Shown: piece by piece, positions 1-5,760 of the stretch
Position numbering within the stretch: position 1 is the stretch's first letter
Layout of the letters: the number at the start of each line of letters is the position of its first letter
Assembly: GCA_024278415.1 (NCBI GenBank)
Contig: JAJRTI010000489.1
Location: 1-7,331, forward strand
Source of the DNA: Planctomycetota bacterium
GTDB lineage: Bacteria; Planctomycetota; Brocadiia; JAJRTI01
Reading direction: 5' to 3'
DNA: 7,331 bases
The notes under the pieces: generated by a model
The model's input: only the letters and a program-made list of their open reading frames with translations
Databases searched by the model: none
Told to the model about the DNA's origin: nothing
Made by a program: the position numbers and the translations under genes

Positions 1-377
1 CAGCGGGGGTTCTTGTTCTTGCCGTACGTCGCGCTGTTCTCATCGCCCTTGCCATCGACCTGCGCGGTGATGCCTTTGTCGTCGACGTACGTGGCAGGCA
101 ACTTGTAGTGCGCGCGGCTGTACAGGCCGCCGGCCGGCCCATTCACGCGAATCGACACGTCGATGCGGTCGGGGTAGAACGCGTAGGTCTTCTCATATTC
201 GACGCCGGCCTTGAGCTTCTTCTTCACGACCACCACGGTGCGCACCGGTCCCACGTGCGCGGCCTGGAAGCGCTCGACGGTCGAGTCTTCTTCGCGGCCC
301 CAGCCGGTCTCGCGGGACGACAGGACCAGGTTGCGCAGGAAGTCGGGGCCGGTCTTGCCCCGCGCCCTTGGCGCAAG
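1..377 (-). CDS. Continuation of the same protein, segment 3 (after the second in-frame TAG; C-terminus off the left edge)
   Basis: Reading on in the same frame past TAG 380-378 gives 125 further codons with no stop: LAPRARGKTGPDFLRNLVLS, then ETGWGREEDSTVERFQAAHV, VGPVRTVVVVKKKL, VEYEKTYAFYPDRIDVSIRV and HYKLPATYVDDKG. The alternation of hydrophobic and polar residues and the shared sense with segment 2 indicate a genuine beta-rich domain, not out-of-frame noise. No ATG, GTG or TTG lies near its beginning; the first GTG is about 43 codons in. It is therefore hard to explain as a separate gene and is best read as part of the protein begun at 4007. The other two minus-strand frames here give Arg-rich, unstructured translations. 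The end of the gene lies outside the window. Confidence 0.65.
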
Positions 378-380
378 CTA
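378..380 (-). other. In-frame TAG no. 2 (codon 1210)
   Basis: Context on the coding strand is GTG CTC ACT TAG CTT GCG CCA. The flanks (FSNGVLT-x-LAPRARG) fit a single missing residue. A perfect 5-bp hairpin GCGCC-AAG-GGCGC (374-362) starts three bases after the TAG, and CTTGC (377-373) can also pair with GCAAG (358-354). Confidence 0.9.
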
Positions 381-1391
381 AGTGAGCACGCCGTTGCTGA
401 AACGCGCCACGTAGCCGCGAGCCGTGACCGTCGCGGTGTCCGCGCGCCAAGCACTGCTGCGCACAGGCAGCAGCGACGGCTTGCCCGTGCGCAGGAGGAC
501 GCAGAAGCGCCGCTGCGTATTGGCCGGCGTGCGGCCGGGCATGATCCAGCACAACTCGCCCTTGAGCCGATCCGTCGCGTCGAACTGCGACGGCACGAGG
601 GCCTTGATCTTGCCGCCGGCGTCGCACTCGGCCACGCGCAGCGCGTCGCGATCAAGCGGCCCTCGCAGGCCGAGCTTGCCCAGGATGGGGCTGAAGTCGA
701 TGGGCATGACCACGACCGCGTCCTGTCGCTCCACCGGCCCCGCGTCCGCGACGAGGTTCACGCGCGCCGGCCAGTGCGACCAGTTCGGTTTCACGTGGAT
801 CGCCGTGGTCTTCACGTTGTTGCGCGGGCACAGGTCCGCCGCGTCGCCGTCGAGTTTGGCCACGAACAACAGCGTGCGGTCGCCATCGAGACGCTCCGTG
901 GGCACACCGATGCGCAGGGCCTGCGAACTGTTCGGGCCCAGCGCGACCTGGCTCGACGCCAGGAGCATCGGCTTTTCCGCCTGGTCTGCATAGACCTCGA
1001 CCCTGCCCTCAGCAGGCGCGAAGCCCAAGTTGCGAACGTTGACCTCGAACGGCAGTCCCGCGCCCTGCTCCACAACAGCCGAGGCGCCGTTGGCCAACCT
1101 CGTCGAGCCGATGGCGAGGTCGGGCGCGCGCGTGGCGTCGCCGCACAGGGCCTCCAGCCGCGTCGGCCGCAGGAACGGGCCGACCTTGAGCGCGCCGTCC
1201 TGCACGCGGTGGCGCGCCGCGCGCACGCGCTCGCCCTGCTCATCCAGTTCGTAGACGCGCGTGGTGGGGAACTGCCACCGTTCGGCCACCTTCTCTGGGC
1301 GCAGCCGGATCGCGTGCGCACGCCGGCCGGCCTGGATGAGGATCCGCCCCTCTCCCGCGGCCCTCATGGACACCGCCACGCCGCCGGCGTC
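378..1391 (-). CDS. Continuation of the same protein, segment 2 (between the two in-frame TAGs; CARDB-like domain)
   Basis: These 337 codons follow the first TAG in the same reading frame. The junction TPGYWR-(TAG)-DAGGVAVSMRAAGEGRI reads like one uninterrupted beta-sandwich end, reaching about codon 903. Codons about 961-1073 resemble a CARDB/Ig-like adhesion domain (PDLAIGSTRLANG, PFEVNVRNLGF, LGPNSSQALRIGVP, and NNVKTTAIHV as last strand). Codons about 1090-1180 form another beta-rich module (VVVMPIDF, LVPSQFD, ELCWIMPGRTPANTQRRFCV) of a type I associate with polysaccharide-acting enzymes but cannot name. If TAG really terminates, a GTG at 1379-1377 (12 nt after TAG) or an ATG at 1367-1365 could start a separate 333- or 329-residue protein. 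I see no Shine-Dalgarno before either and no signal peptide, which argues against an independent gene. It ends SNGVLT at TAG 380-378. Confidence 0.72.
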   Translation of the reverse strand, partial: DAGGVAVSMRAAGEGRILIQAGRRAHAIRLRPEKVAERWQFPTTRVYELDEQGERVRAARHRVQDGALKVGPFLRPTRLEALCGDATRAPDLAIGSTRLANGASAVVEQGAGLPFEVNVRNLGFAPAEGRVEVYADQAEKPMLLASSQVALGPNSSQALRIGVPTERLDGDRTLLFVAKLDGDAADLCPRNNVKTTAIHVKPNWSHWPARVNLVADAGPVERQDAVVVMPIDFSPILGKLGLRGPLDRDALRVAECDAGGKIKALVPSQFDATDRLKGELCWIMPGRTPANTQRRFCVLLRTGKPSLLPVRSSAWRADTATVTARGYVARFSNGVLT

Positions 1392-1394
1392 CTA
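1392..1394 (-). other. In-frame TAG no. 1 (codon 872)
   Basis: Context on the coding strand is TAT TGG CGC TAG GAC GCC GGC. The flanking peptide (GYWR-x-DAGG) reads as one beta strand and turn with exactly one residue at the TAG. A 7-bp stem (GGACGCC, positions 1392-1386, with GGTGTCC, 1374-1368, one G-U pair, 11-nt loop) begins at the last base of the TAG. Such stems are easy to find in sequence this GC-rich. Confidence 0.9.
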
Positions 1395-4007
1395 GCGCCA
1401 ATACCCTGGCGTCTGGATCGTGGTCACCGGCTCGCCATCCACGAGTTCGAGCGATTGCTGGACCTTCGGCCCGCGCACGACCCAGCCGTTTTGCGGCAGC
1501 AGGTGCGTCTCGCCCTTCACCGTCACCTCTCGCGGCTCCGCGCCGAAGTTCACCACGCACTCCGTGCCGGAGCTGAACACCGTGCGCTGCACCGCGCGGT
1601 CGGGCGTGACGAACTCGTGCGACAGCATCTCCTCGCCGGCGATCTGCTCGTGCAGCTTGCACGTGTTGCGGTAGGTCCTGAGGAACACCTCGCGGTCCTT
1701 CACCCACGAGCCGCCGGCATTGGCCCAGAGCAGCGGAATGGTGCCGTAGAGCACGTTGAACGCGTCCTTCTTCGGCGTGATCTCCGGCGCGGCGTCCAGC
1801 AGCCAGTCCGACGCGTCGCCCCAGTACCAGGTGCTCACGATGCAGTCGTGGAACACGAGTTCCCACAGCGGCACGCGATACTCGTGGCCGATGCCGAGCT
1901 TCTCGTATCGCTCGAACGGCGGCAGCTTCCGGCCCCACGGGTTCGTGAACTCCTCGTCCTTCGTCTTGGGGTGCTTGAGGTGGCCGGCCGGCCAGGAGTA
2001 GTTGCCTCCGCTCATCATGCCCTCGATGTAGTCCATGTGCGGCACTCCCCACCAGAGGCCGTGCTCGCCGCCCACCACGAGGCCCTGCGACCGCACGTAG
2101 CTCTCCAGCGCGACGCCGCACGCGCGCTTTTCCGTGCGCGTCATGGGGTGCTTCGGGTCGAAACACTCGTACAGCCCCTCCGCGGTAGTCACGTCGATGA
2201 ACCGGCCGAGGTACGGATACTCGCTCAACTCCTTGGGTATGACGCGCCGCGCCGCGGGCACCCACAACGTGGGGCAACGCTTCATGAACTGCGTCTTCTT
2301 GTCGAACGTGAGCCACGCGGTCATGCGCTTGCCATTGGCCTTGAGCACCGCGTCGTCGGGCAGGGGCGCGCGGTTCGAAGAGATCTCCTTGTGCTTTTCG
2401 TCGAGCGGCAGGATGTCGGTGTAGTTGTCGTAGCGGCTCGTGAGGTAGCCCAGCGCGTTGATCGCGGCCATGTCTTTCGGCTTCGGCCGGCCGTGGATGA
2501 GCATCTTGTCCACGCCGGCGGCTTTGGCTTGTTTGGCGAACGCGAGCGACGCGTTGCCCCACACGTCCGGCGCGCCGAAGAGCCGCTTGATGTTGGGATT
2601 CTTCTTGGCCTTCTCCGCGAACGTCTTGACCAGCCCCAGCTTCTTCGCGTGCGCGCGGTAGCGCTTCGCGGCCGCGACGTATCCGCCTTTGGCAAAGAAA
2701 CTGTACCGCATGCGCCGCGGGTAGCGGAACGAACGGAACGACCCCCACCACTCGATGACCGGCGCGAGCGTCTTGCGCGCGGGCATGGCGTACCGGCGCA
2801 TGCGCATGCCGCAGTCGTCGGACGTCTCGATGAGCAGCATGTACCCGCGGCCGGCCGGGCCGTCCACGATCGCGACCCACGGCATGTCGATGCGGTTGGC
2901 CGCCATGAACCACCGAGGGAACGGATCCATGTCGAGCGGGTAGAGATGGCCGTTGCAGTAGTCAGCGATGGCAAGCGCGGCGTCCGGCGTGTCGAGCACC
3001 AGCGGCGGAAACGCGACGAAGTACGGAGGGTTGCGCTTGCGGTCGGGCATGTCCACGTCCACGACCAGCTCCGGCGCGTTGTCGGGCACGGTGAACTTGA
3101 GCAGGAGCGGCAGCTTCTGCCCGCGCGCGTGGACCACGGTCTCGACCGCGAGGCCCGCAGGGTCGCGGAGCGCGGTCACGTTGCGATACACGTCCGTGTT
3201 CGCGGGCTTGGCGGCCGGCGCCACTCCTTGCTCGTCCGCAAGCACGGCTTCCGCGAACGTGTCCGGCGCCGAGTGCTTCCACGTGGCCGGGAAGTAAATC
3301 TGGCCTTCGCGGTCGCCCGCGTCCGCGTCGTTGACTCCAATGGCGAAGGGGAAGCGCTGGCCGGGCTTCGGCGCTCCGCGGCCAAACATGGCCCACGGCA
3401 TCGCGGCCTGCACCAGGTAGCCGTCGCGGCGCGTCGTCAGTTGAATGCGTCCGCCCTTGAGAACGCCATTGGCCGTGCGGAACTGGGGCGCCCCCGGCGC
3501 GAGGTCGATGCCGATCTGCTTGCCGCCCACCCAGAGTTCGATGCTGTCGCGCGTCCACCACTGCTCCAGCCCCGCGTCGCCGAAGCGGAGCACATCGTCC
3601 GTGACCTCAACGGACACGGTGAGGCCGGCCTCGCCCCACGAGCACCAGACCCGCGCACTACAGTCGGCCGCGCTGTCGACCTTGCGCGCGTCCGCGAGCA
3701 TGGTGTGGGCGATGACGATGTCCGGCTTGCGCGCGGCCTTGCCGAGCACCCACTCCGCGTCCGGTGGCGGAGCGCCGCGTCGGATGACGACGGTTTGCTT
3801 CGCCGCGGCTCGGCCGGCCGGCGGCTGGCGCCACGTGTATCCGCTCGCTTTGTCGAGCACAGACACCGCGCCGCTCGCGGGCTCCACGAGCACGCGAATC
3901 CGCGCATTCTCGATGCGCCACTGCGCACCGTCTTGCCGGACGGACGTTGCCGCGGACGCGTGGACGGCGAACGCTAGGAGTGCGATGGTGGTAGTGATGT
4001 GTTTCAT
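1392..4007 (-). CDS. Secreted CBM9 / glycoside-hydrolase-like protein, segment 1 (start to first in-frame TAG)
   Basis: This is the N-terminal 871 codons of a large secreted protein. I start it at the ATG at 4007-4005 because it opens a signal peptide (MKHITTTIALLAFAVHASA, cleavage near residue 20); an upstream in-frame ATG at 4277 would read through an intergenic repeat. Residues about 105-257 resemble a CBM9/DOMON-type carbohydrate-binding domain (DSIELWVGGK, then a GYLVQAAMPWAMFG strand and a TWKHSAPDTFAEAVL end). Residues about 375-800 look like a glycoside-hydrolase-type barrel of the GH101/DUF5696-like kind, with EWWGSFRSFRYPRRMRY at 419-435, GGEHGLWWGVPHMDYIEGMM at 646-665 and a conserved-looking STWYWGD at 725-731. 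E648, D659 and E662 are candidate acidic catalytic residues, by guess only. A beta-sandwich begins near 805. The segment ends TPGYWR at TAG 1394-1392, but the same frame continues at once with DAGG. Family assignment is from memory of motifs; substrate is unknown. Confidence 0.85.
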   Translation of the reverse strand: MKHITTTIALLAFAVHASAATSVRQDGAQWRIENARIRVLVEPASGAVSVLDKASGYTWRQPPAGRAAAKQTVVIRRGAPPPDAEWVLGKAARKPDIVIAHTMLADARKVDSAADCSARVWCSWGEAGLTVSVEVTDDVLRFGDAGLEQWWTRDSIELWVGGKQIGIDLAPGAPQFRTANGVLKGGRIQLTTRRDGYLVQAAMPWAMFGRGAPKPGQRFPFAIGVNDADAGDREGQIYFPATWKHSAPDTFAEAVLADEQGVAPAAKPANTDVYRNVTALRDPAGLAVETVVHARGQKLPLLLKFTVPDNAPELVVDVDMPDRKRNPPYFVAFPPLVLDTPDAALAIADYCNGHLYPLDMDPFPRWFMAANRIDMPWVAIVDGPAGRGYMLLIETSDDCGMRMRRYAMPARKTLAPVIEWWGSFRSFRYPRRMRYSFFAKGGYVAAAKRYRAHAKKLGLVKTFAEKAKKNPNIKRLFGAPDVWGNASLAFAKQAKAAGVDKMLIHGRPKPKDMAAINALGYLTSRYDNYTDILPLDEKHKEISSNRAPLPDDAVLKANGKRMTAWLTFDKKTQFMKRCPTLWVPAARRVIPKELSEYPYLGRFIDVTTAEGLYECFDPKHPMTRTEKRACGVALESYVRSQGLVVGGEHGLWWGVPHMDYIEGMMSGGNYSWPAGHLKHPKTKDEEFTNPWGRKLPPFERYEKLGIGHEYRVPLWELVFHDCIVSTWYWGDASDWLLDAAPEITPKKDAFNVLYGTIPLLWANAGGSWVKDREVFLRTYRNTCKLHEQIAGEEMLSHEFVTPDRAVQRTVFSSGTECVVNFGAEPREVTVKGETHLLPQNGWVVRGPKVQQSLELVDGEPVTTIQTPGYWR

Positions 4008-4038
4008 GGTTCCGTTCTTCTGAAGACAGGGTGCATTC

Positions 4039-4053
4039 GCCCGCAAGGCGGGC
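4039..4053. repeat. Small hairpin in the leader of the large gene
   Basis: Perfect 6-bp inverted repeat GCCCGC-AAG-GCGGGC with a three-base loop. It lies 32 bases upstream of the ATG at 4007, so it would sit in the 5' leader of the large gene. Its stem-plus-triloop form matches the hairpins of the neighbouring inverted-repeat element. The bases just before the ATG (AGAAGAACGGAACC) give only a weak ribosome-binding match, and I see no convincing promoter. Confidence 0.5.
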
Positions 4054-4127
4054 ATGAGCTGTTCGGAACCACCGGGCAGGAGCGACGGTAGCACCTCGTC
4101 TCTGCCGATGCCGTGTTGCTTAGCCTT

Positions 4128-4466
4128 GATCCGTGAAGCCGAAGGGGCTTCCGTCCTCAAGGCCAGCGTCCCGTAGGGACGACCGAGAATAGCCCAGCAC
4201 TTTAGTGCTGGGACGGATGTCGTTTTCGGCAAGTGACCAGTCCCGTAGGGACGACTGAACGTCGCCGAATCGCTCATCTATGGCCGTTTCTCAGCATTCA
4301 GCCGTCCCTACGGGACTACGGCCACTTGGGGATCCGCGTTCCCAGCACTGAAGTGCTGGGCAATTTTCACGCGCCCCTACGGGGCGCCAGCTTGCTTAAG
4401 TCAGCGCCATTGCCATTGCGCCGTACGGCGGACTTGAGGACGGAATCCCCTTGGGATTCCGGGTCG
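4128..4466. repeat. Large imperfect inverted repeat made of REP-like hairpins
   Basis: The left half (about 4128-4264) and the reverse complement of the right half (about 4466-4290) carry the same motifs in the same order. Outermost is AAGGGGCTTCCGTCCTCAAG (4142-4161), matched by 4433-4452 with one mismatch. Next come CGTCCC-GTA-GGGACG (4167-4181) against GCGCCCC-TAC-GGGGCGC (4371-4387), then CCCAGCACT-TT-AGTGCTGGG (4193-4212) against 4341-4360, then AGTCCCGTAGGGACG (4239-4253) against its complement within 4302-4317. About 25 bases separate the halves. Further stems are GAAGCC/GGCTTC (4135-4151) and GGAATCCC-CTT-GGGATTCC (4442-4460). The right half also carries an unmatched perfect palindrome CGCCGTACGGCG (4419-4430). 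No gene lies in 4008-4491. The structure resembles REP/REPIN-type or MITE-like elements mobilised by REP-associated tyrosine transposases; no transposase is present, so mobility is inference. Confidence 0.75.
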
Positions 4467-4491
4467 CATTGTATTTGAAGCGGCTTCGGCG

Positions 4492-5529
4492 TCACCGCCC
4501 AAGGTGCTTGCGCAAATGGTCGATGATCTCGAAGATCTTGATGATGTCGTCGTAGTGGCCGCAATTGTACCAGATGATGCGCGGCCGGCCTGCGGCGCGC
4601 CAGAAGGACAGCGTGCAGGCCGGGGGCACGACGCGGTCCCGGCGGCCGTTGATCATCAGGATATCCGTGCGCGTCAGCCGCGACGCGAACGTGTTGGGGT
4701 CGACGATGCGCACCTTCTCCGCAAGCGTCTCGCGCGTGTAGCCCAGCCGCTTCACTTGCGCGGTGACGCGGCGCACTTCGCGCGAGCCGTTCCACAGCAC
4801 CCCGGCCACGTCTCCTCCGCCCAGCACAAACCCCGCGCGCGCGAAGTTGCCGTCGACCCCGGCCGCGGTTGCGGCCACAAACGCGCCCAGGCTGATGCCG
4901 CACACGCCCAACCGCTTCCGATCGACCCAGGGCAGGGAACTCAGCCATTCCGCGGTGCGCCGCGCGTCGCACGCGCCCTGCTGCACCGCGGCCACGAGCG
5001 TGTCGATGTTCGTCGCCACGCCTGCCCGGCCCCGGCGCTTGGGCCGGCGCTGGGCGTAGTAGGGCATCTTCATGAGCGCCACGTCGATGCCCGCGGTCAC
5101 GAACCCCACCGCCATGACGCGCTCGAGCGTGAAGTCGCCCGGGCCCAGGATGTGCAACAGCACGACCGCGGGCCGCTTCGCATCGCCCTTGGCCCGGAAG
5201 TATTCGCACCAAACCGTGTTCAGCTCCGCCTGTTCCGTTTGGATCGGCGACGGGAACCGGACGTCATAAAGGTCGTAGCTCCGGTCCTCGCCGCGCCACG
5301 TCGCGTCCCAGTCGAACGCTTCCGGCCGCGTGCGGTACTGCGCCAGCAGGGCCTCGACCGCGGGGTCGGGCGACGCGGGCGTGGGACGGTGGAGCGACGC
5401 GGGGACGCGGCCGGCGAGCCGCCGCGGCGCACGAGACGCCACGCCCTGCCCGGCGAGGGCGAACAACGCAAGAAGGAAGACGACGCGGCGGGGCCTTGGC
5501 TTGACGATCACCATCAATTCGAGCACCAT
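4492..5529 (-). CDS. Secreted alpha/beta hydrolase (dienelactone-hydrolase / esterase-like)
   Basis: A 345-residue protein if started at ATG 5529-5527; ATG 5514-5512, five codons later, is equally plausible, and neither has a clear ribosome-binding site. A signal peptide follows either start: basic VKPRPRR, hydrophobic VVFLLALFALA, then GQGVAS, cleavage near residue 32. Numbered from 5529, VVLLHILGPGD (122-132) is the strand and oxyanion-loop region. GVCGISLGAF (208-217) is the nucleophile elbow with GxSxG serine S213. NGRRDRVVPP (294-303) supplies the likely acid D298, and NCGHYDD (322-328) the likely base H325. The triad is thus complete and well spaced. Members of this superfamily cleave esters or lactones; the mature protein should act outside the cytoplasm. 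An ester-removing role on a glycan beside the sulfatase is inference from context. It ends in TGA (4494-4492), with 484 bases before the next minus-strand gene. An upstream extension to 5739 is Arg/Pro-rich and precedes the signal peptide, so I exclude it. Confidence 0.88.
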   Translation of the reverse strand: MVLELMVIVKPRPRRVVFLLALFALAGQGVASRAPRRLAGRVPASLHRPTPASPDPAVEALLAQYRTRPEAFDWDATWRGEDRSYDLYDVRFPSPIQTEQAELNTVWCEYFRAKGDAKRPAVVLLHILGPGDFTLERVMAVGFVTAGIDVALMKMPYYAQRRPKRRGRAGVATNIDTLVAAVQQGACDARRTAEWLSSLPWVDRKRLGVCGISLGAFVAATAAGVDGNFARAGFVLGGGDVAGVLWNGSREVRRVTAQVKRLGYTRETLAEKVRIVDPNTFASRLTRTDILMINGRRDRVVPPACTLSFWRAAGRPRIIWYNCGHYDDIIKIFEIIDHLRKHLGR

Positions 5530-5585
5530 GTTGAAGATTCGCTCGATCCGCGGGGCTCTCCGTTGGGAGCCCGGCAAGGCCCCAC

Positions 5586-5627
5586 ATTCTACCAAGTCCG
5601 CGGCCTTCGGGCGCTTTCTTGTACAAT
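5586..5627. promoter_or_regulatory. Possible divergent promoter elements between hydrolase and sulfatase
   Basis: The 231-base divergent gap 5530-5760 must hold the promoters of both genes unless longer transcripts enter from outside. On the minus strand TAGAAT (5591-5586) is a fair -10 hexamer, 57 bases before the hydrolase ATG at 5529. On the plus strand TACAAT (5622-5627) is a fair -10 hexamer, about 135 bases before the sulfatase start. Neither has a recognisable -35 at 16-18 bases, so both are weak calls. I see nothing else of note in this gap. Confidence 0.25.
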
Positions 5628-5740
5628 GTGACGACATGCCGGGCAGCACATTCCGGTGGCCTGAATCCGGCACAGGCCGCGGCGTGTCCGCAACGGGCGG
5701 CTCCTGCTCTCGCGAGCACGTCGGAAGCGCTCGCACCATT

Positions 5741-5753
5741 GGAGGTTAGAGGT
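5741..5753 (+). promoter_or_regulatory. Ribosome-binding site of the sulfatase
   Basis: GGAGG (5741-5745) and a second GAGGT (5749-5753) precede the ATG at 5761. The second lies seven bases from the start, an ordinary Shine-Dalgarno spacing, and supports this start codon. Confidence 0.6.
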
Positions 5754-5760
5754 CAAGACG

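Larger units (their letters stand above)
1..4007 (-). other. Joined reading frame of the large secreted protein with TAG at codons 872 and 1210
   Basis: Segments 1-3 are all in one phase: 4007 to 1394 is 871 whole codons and 4007 to 380 is 1209 whole codons. Read with the two TAGs as sense, the order is signal peptide, CBM9-like domain, glycoside-hydrolase-like barrel, beta-sandwich, CARDB-like domain and at least two more beta-rich modules, at least 1335 codons in total. That is a reasonable architecture for a secreted multidomain carbohydrate-active protein. Whether cells make the full product (UAG recoding or readthrough), three fragments, or nothing (pseudogene) cannot be told here. Confidence 0.7.

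Noticed and set aside
378..1379. Independent gene starting at the GTG at 1379
   Set aside because: There is no ribosome-binding site or signal peptide, and it starts in the middle of what reads as a beta-sandwich shared with segment 1. Re-initiation after the TAG cannot be fully excluded.
1240..2913. 557-codon minus-strand open frame
   Set aside because: It is out of phase with and inside the large secreted protein. Composition is Arg/Ala/His-rich with no motif, a high-GC shadow.
108..3977. Very long plus-strand open frame of 1289 codons
   Set aside because: It is codon-aligned antisense to the large minus-strand gene, and its translation is Arg/His/Val-rich without domains. It is open because the sense gene avoids TTA, CTA and TCA.
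4008..4277. N-terminal extension of the large gene to an ATG at 4277
   Set aside because: These 90 codons read through the inverted-repeat element, lack protein character and would bury the signal peptide that starts at 4007.
4442..4460. Intrinsic terminator of the alpha/beta hydrolase
   Set aside because: The stem is good, but on the hydrolase strand it is followed by GTCCTC rather than a T run, and the same stem has a partner in the inverted-repeat element.
4504..5631. 375-codon plus-strand open frame
   Set aside because: It is antisense to the alpha/beta hydrolase, which has a complete catalytic triad and a signal peptide; the plus-strand translation has neither.
5530..5739. N-terminal extension of the alpha/beta hydrolase to 5739
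   Set aside because: The extra 70 residues are low-complexity, precede a clear signal peptide and cross the divergent promoter gap and the sulfatase ribosome-binding region.
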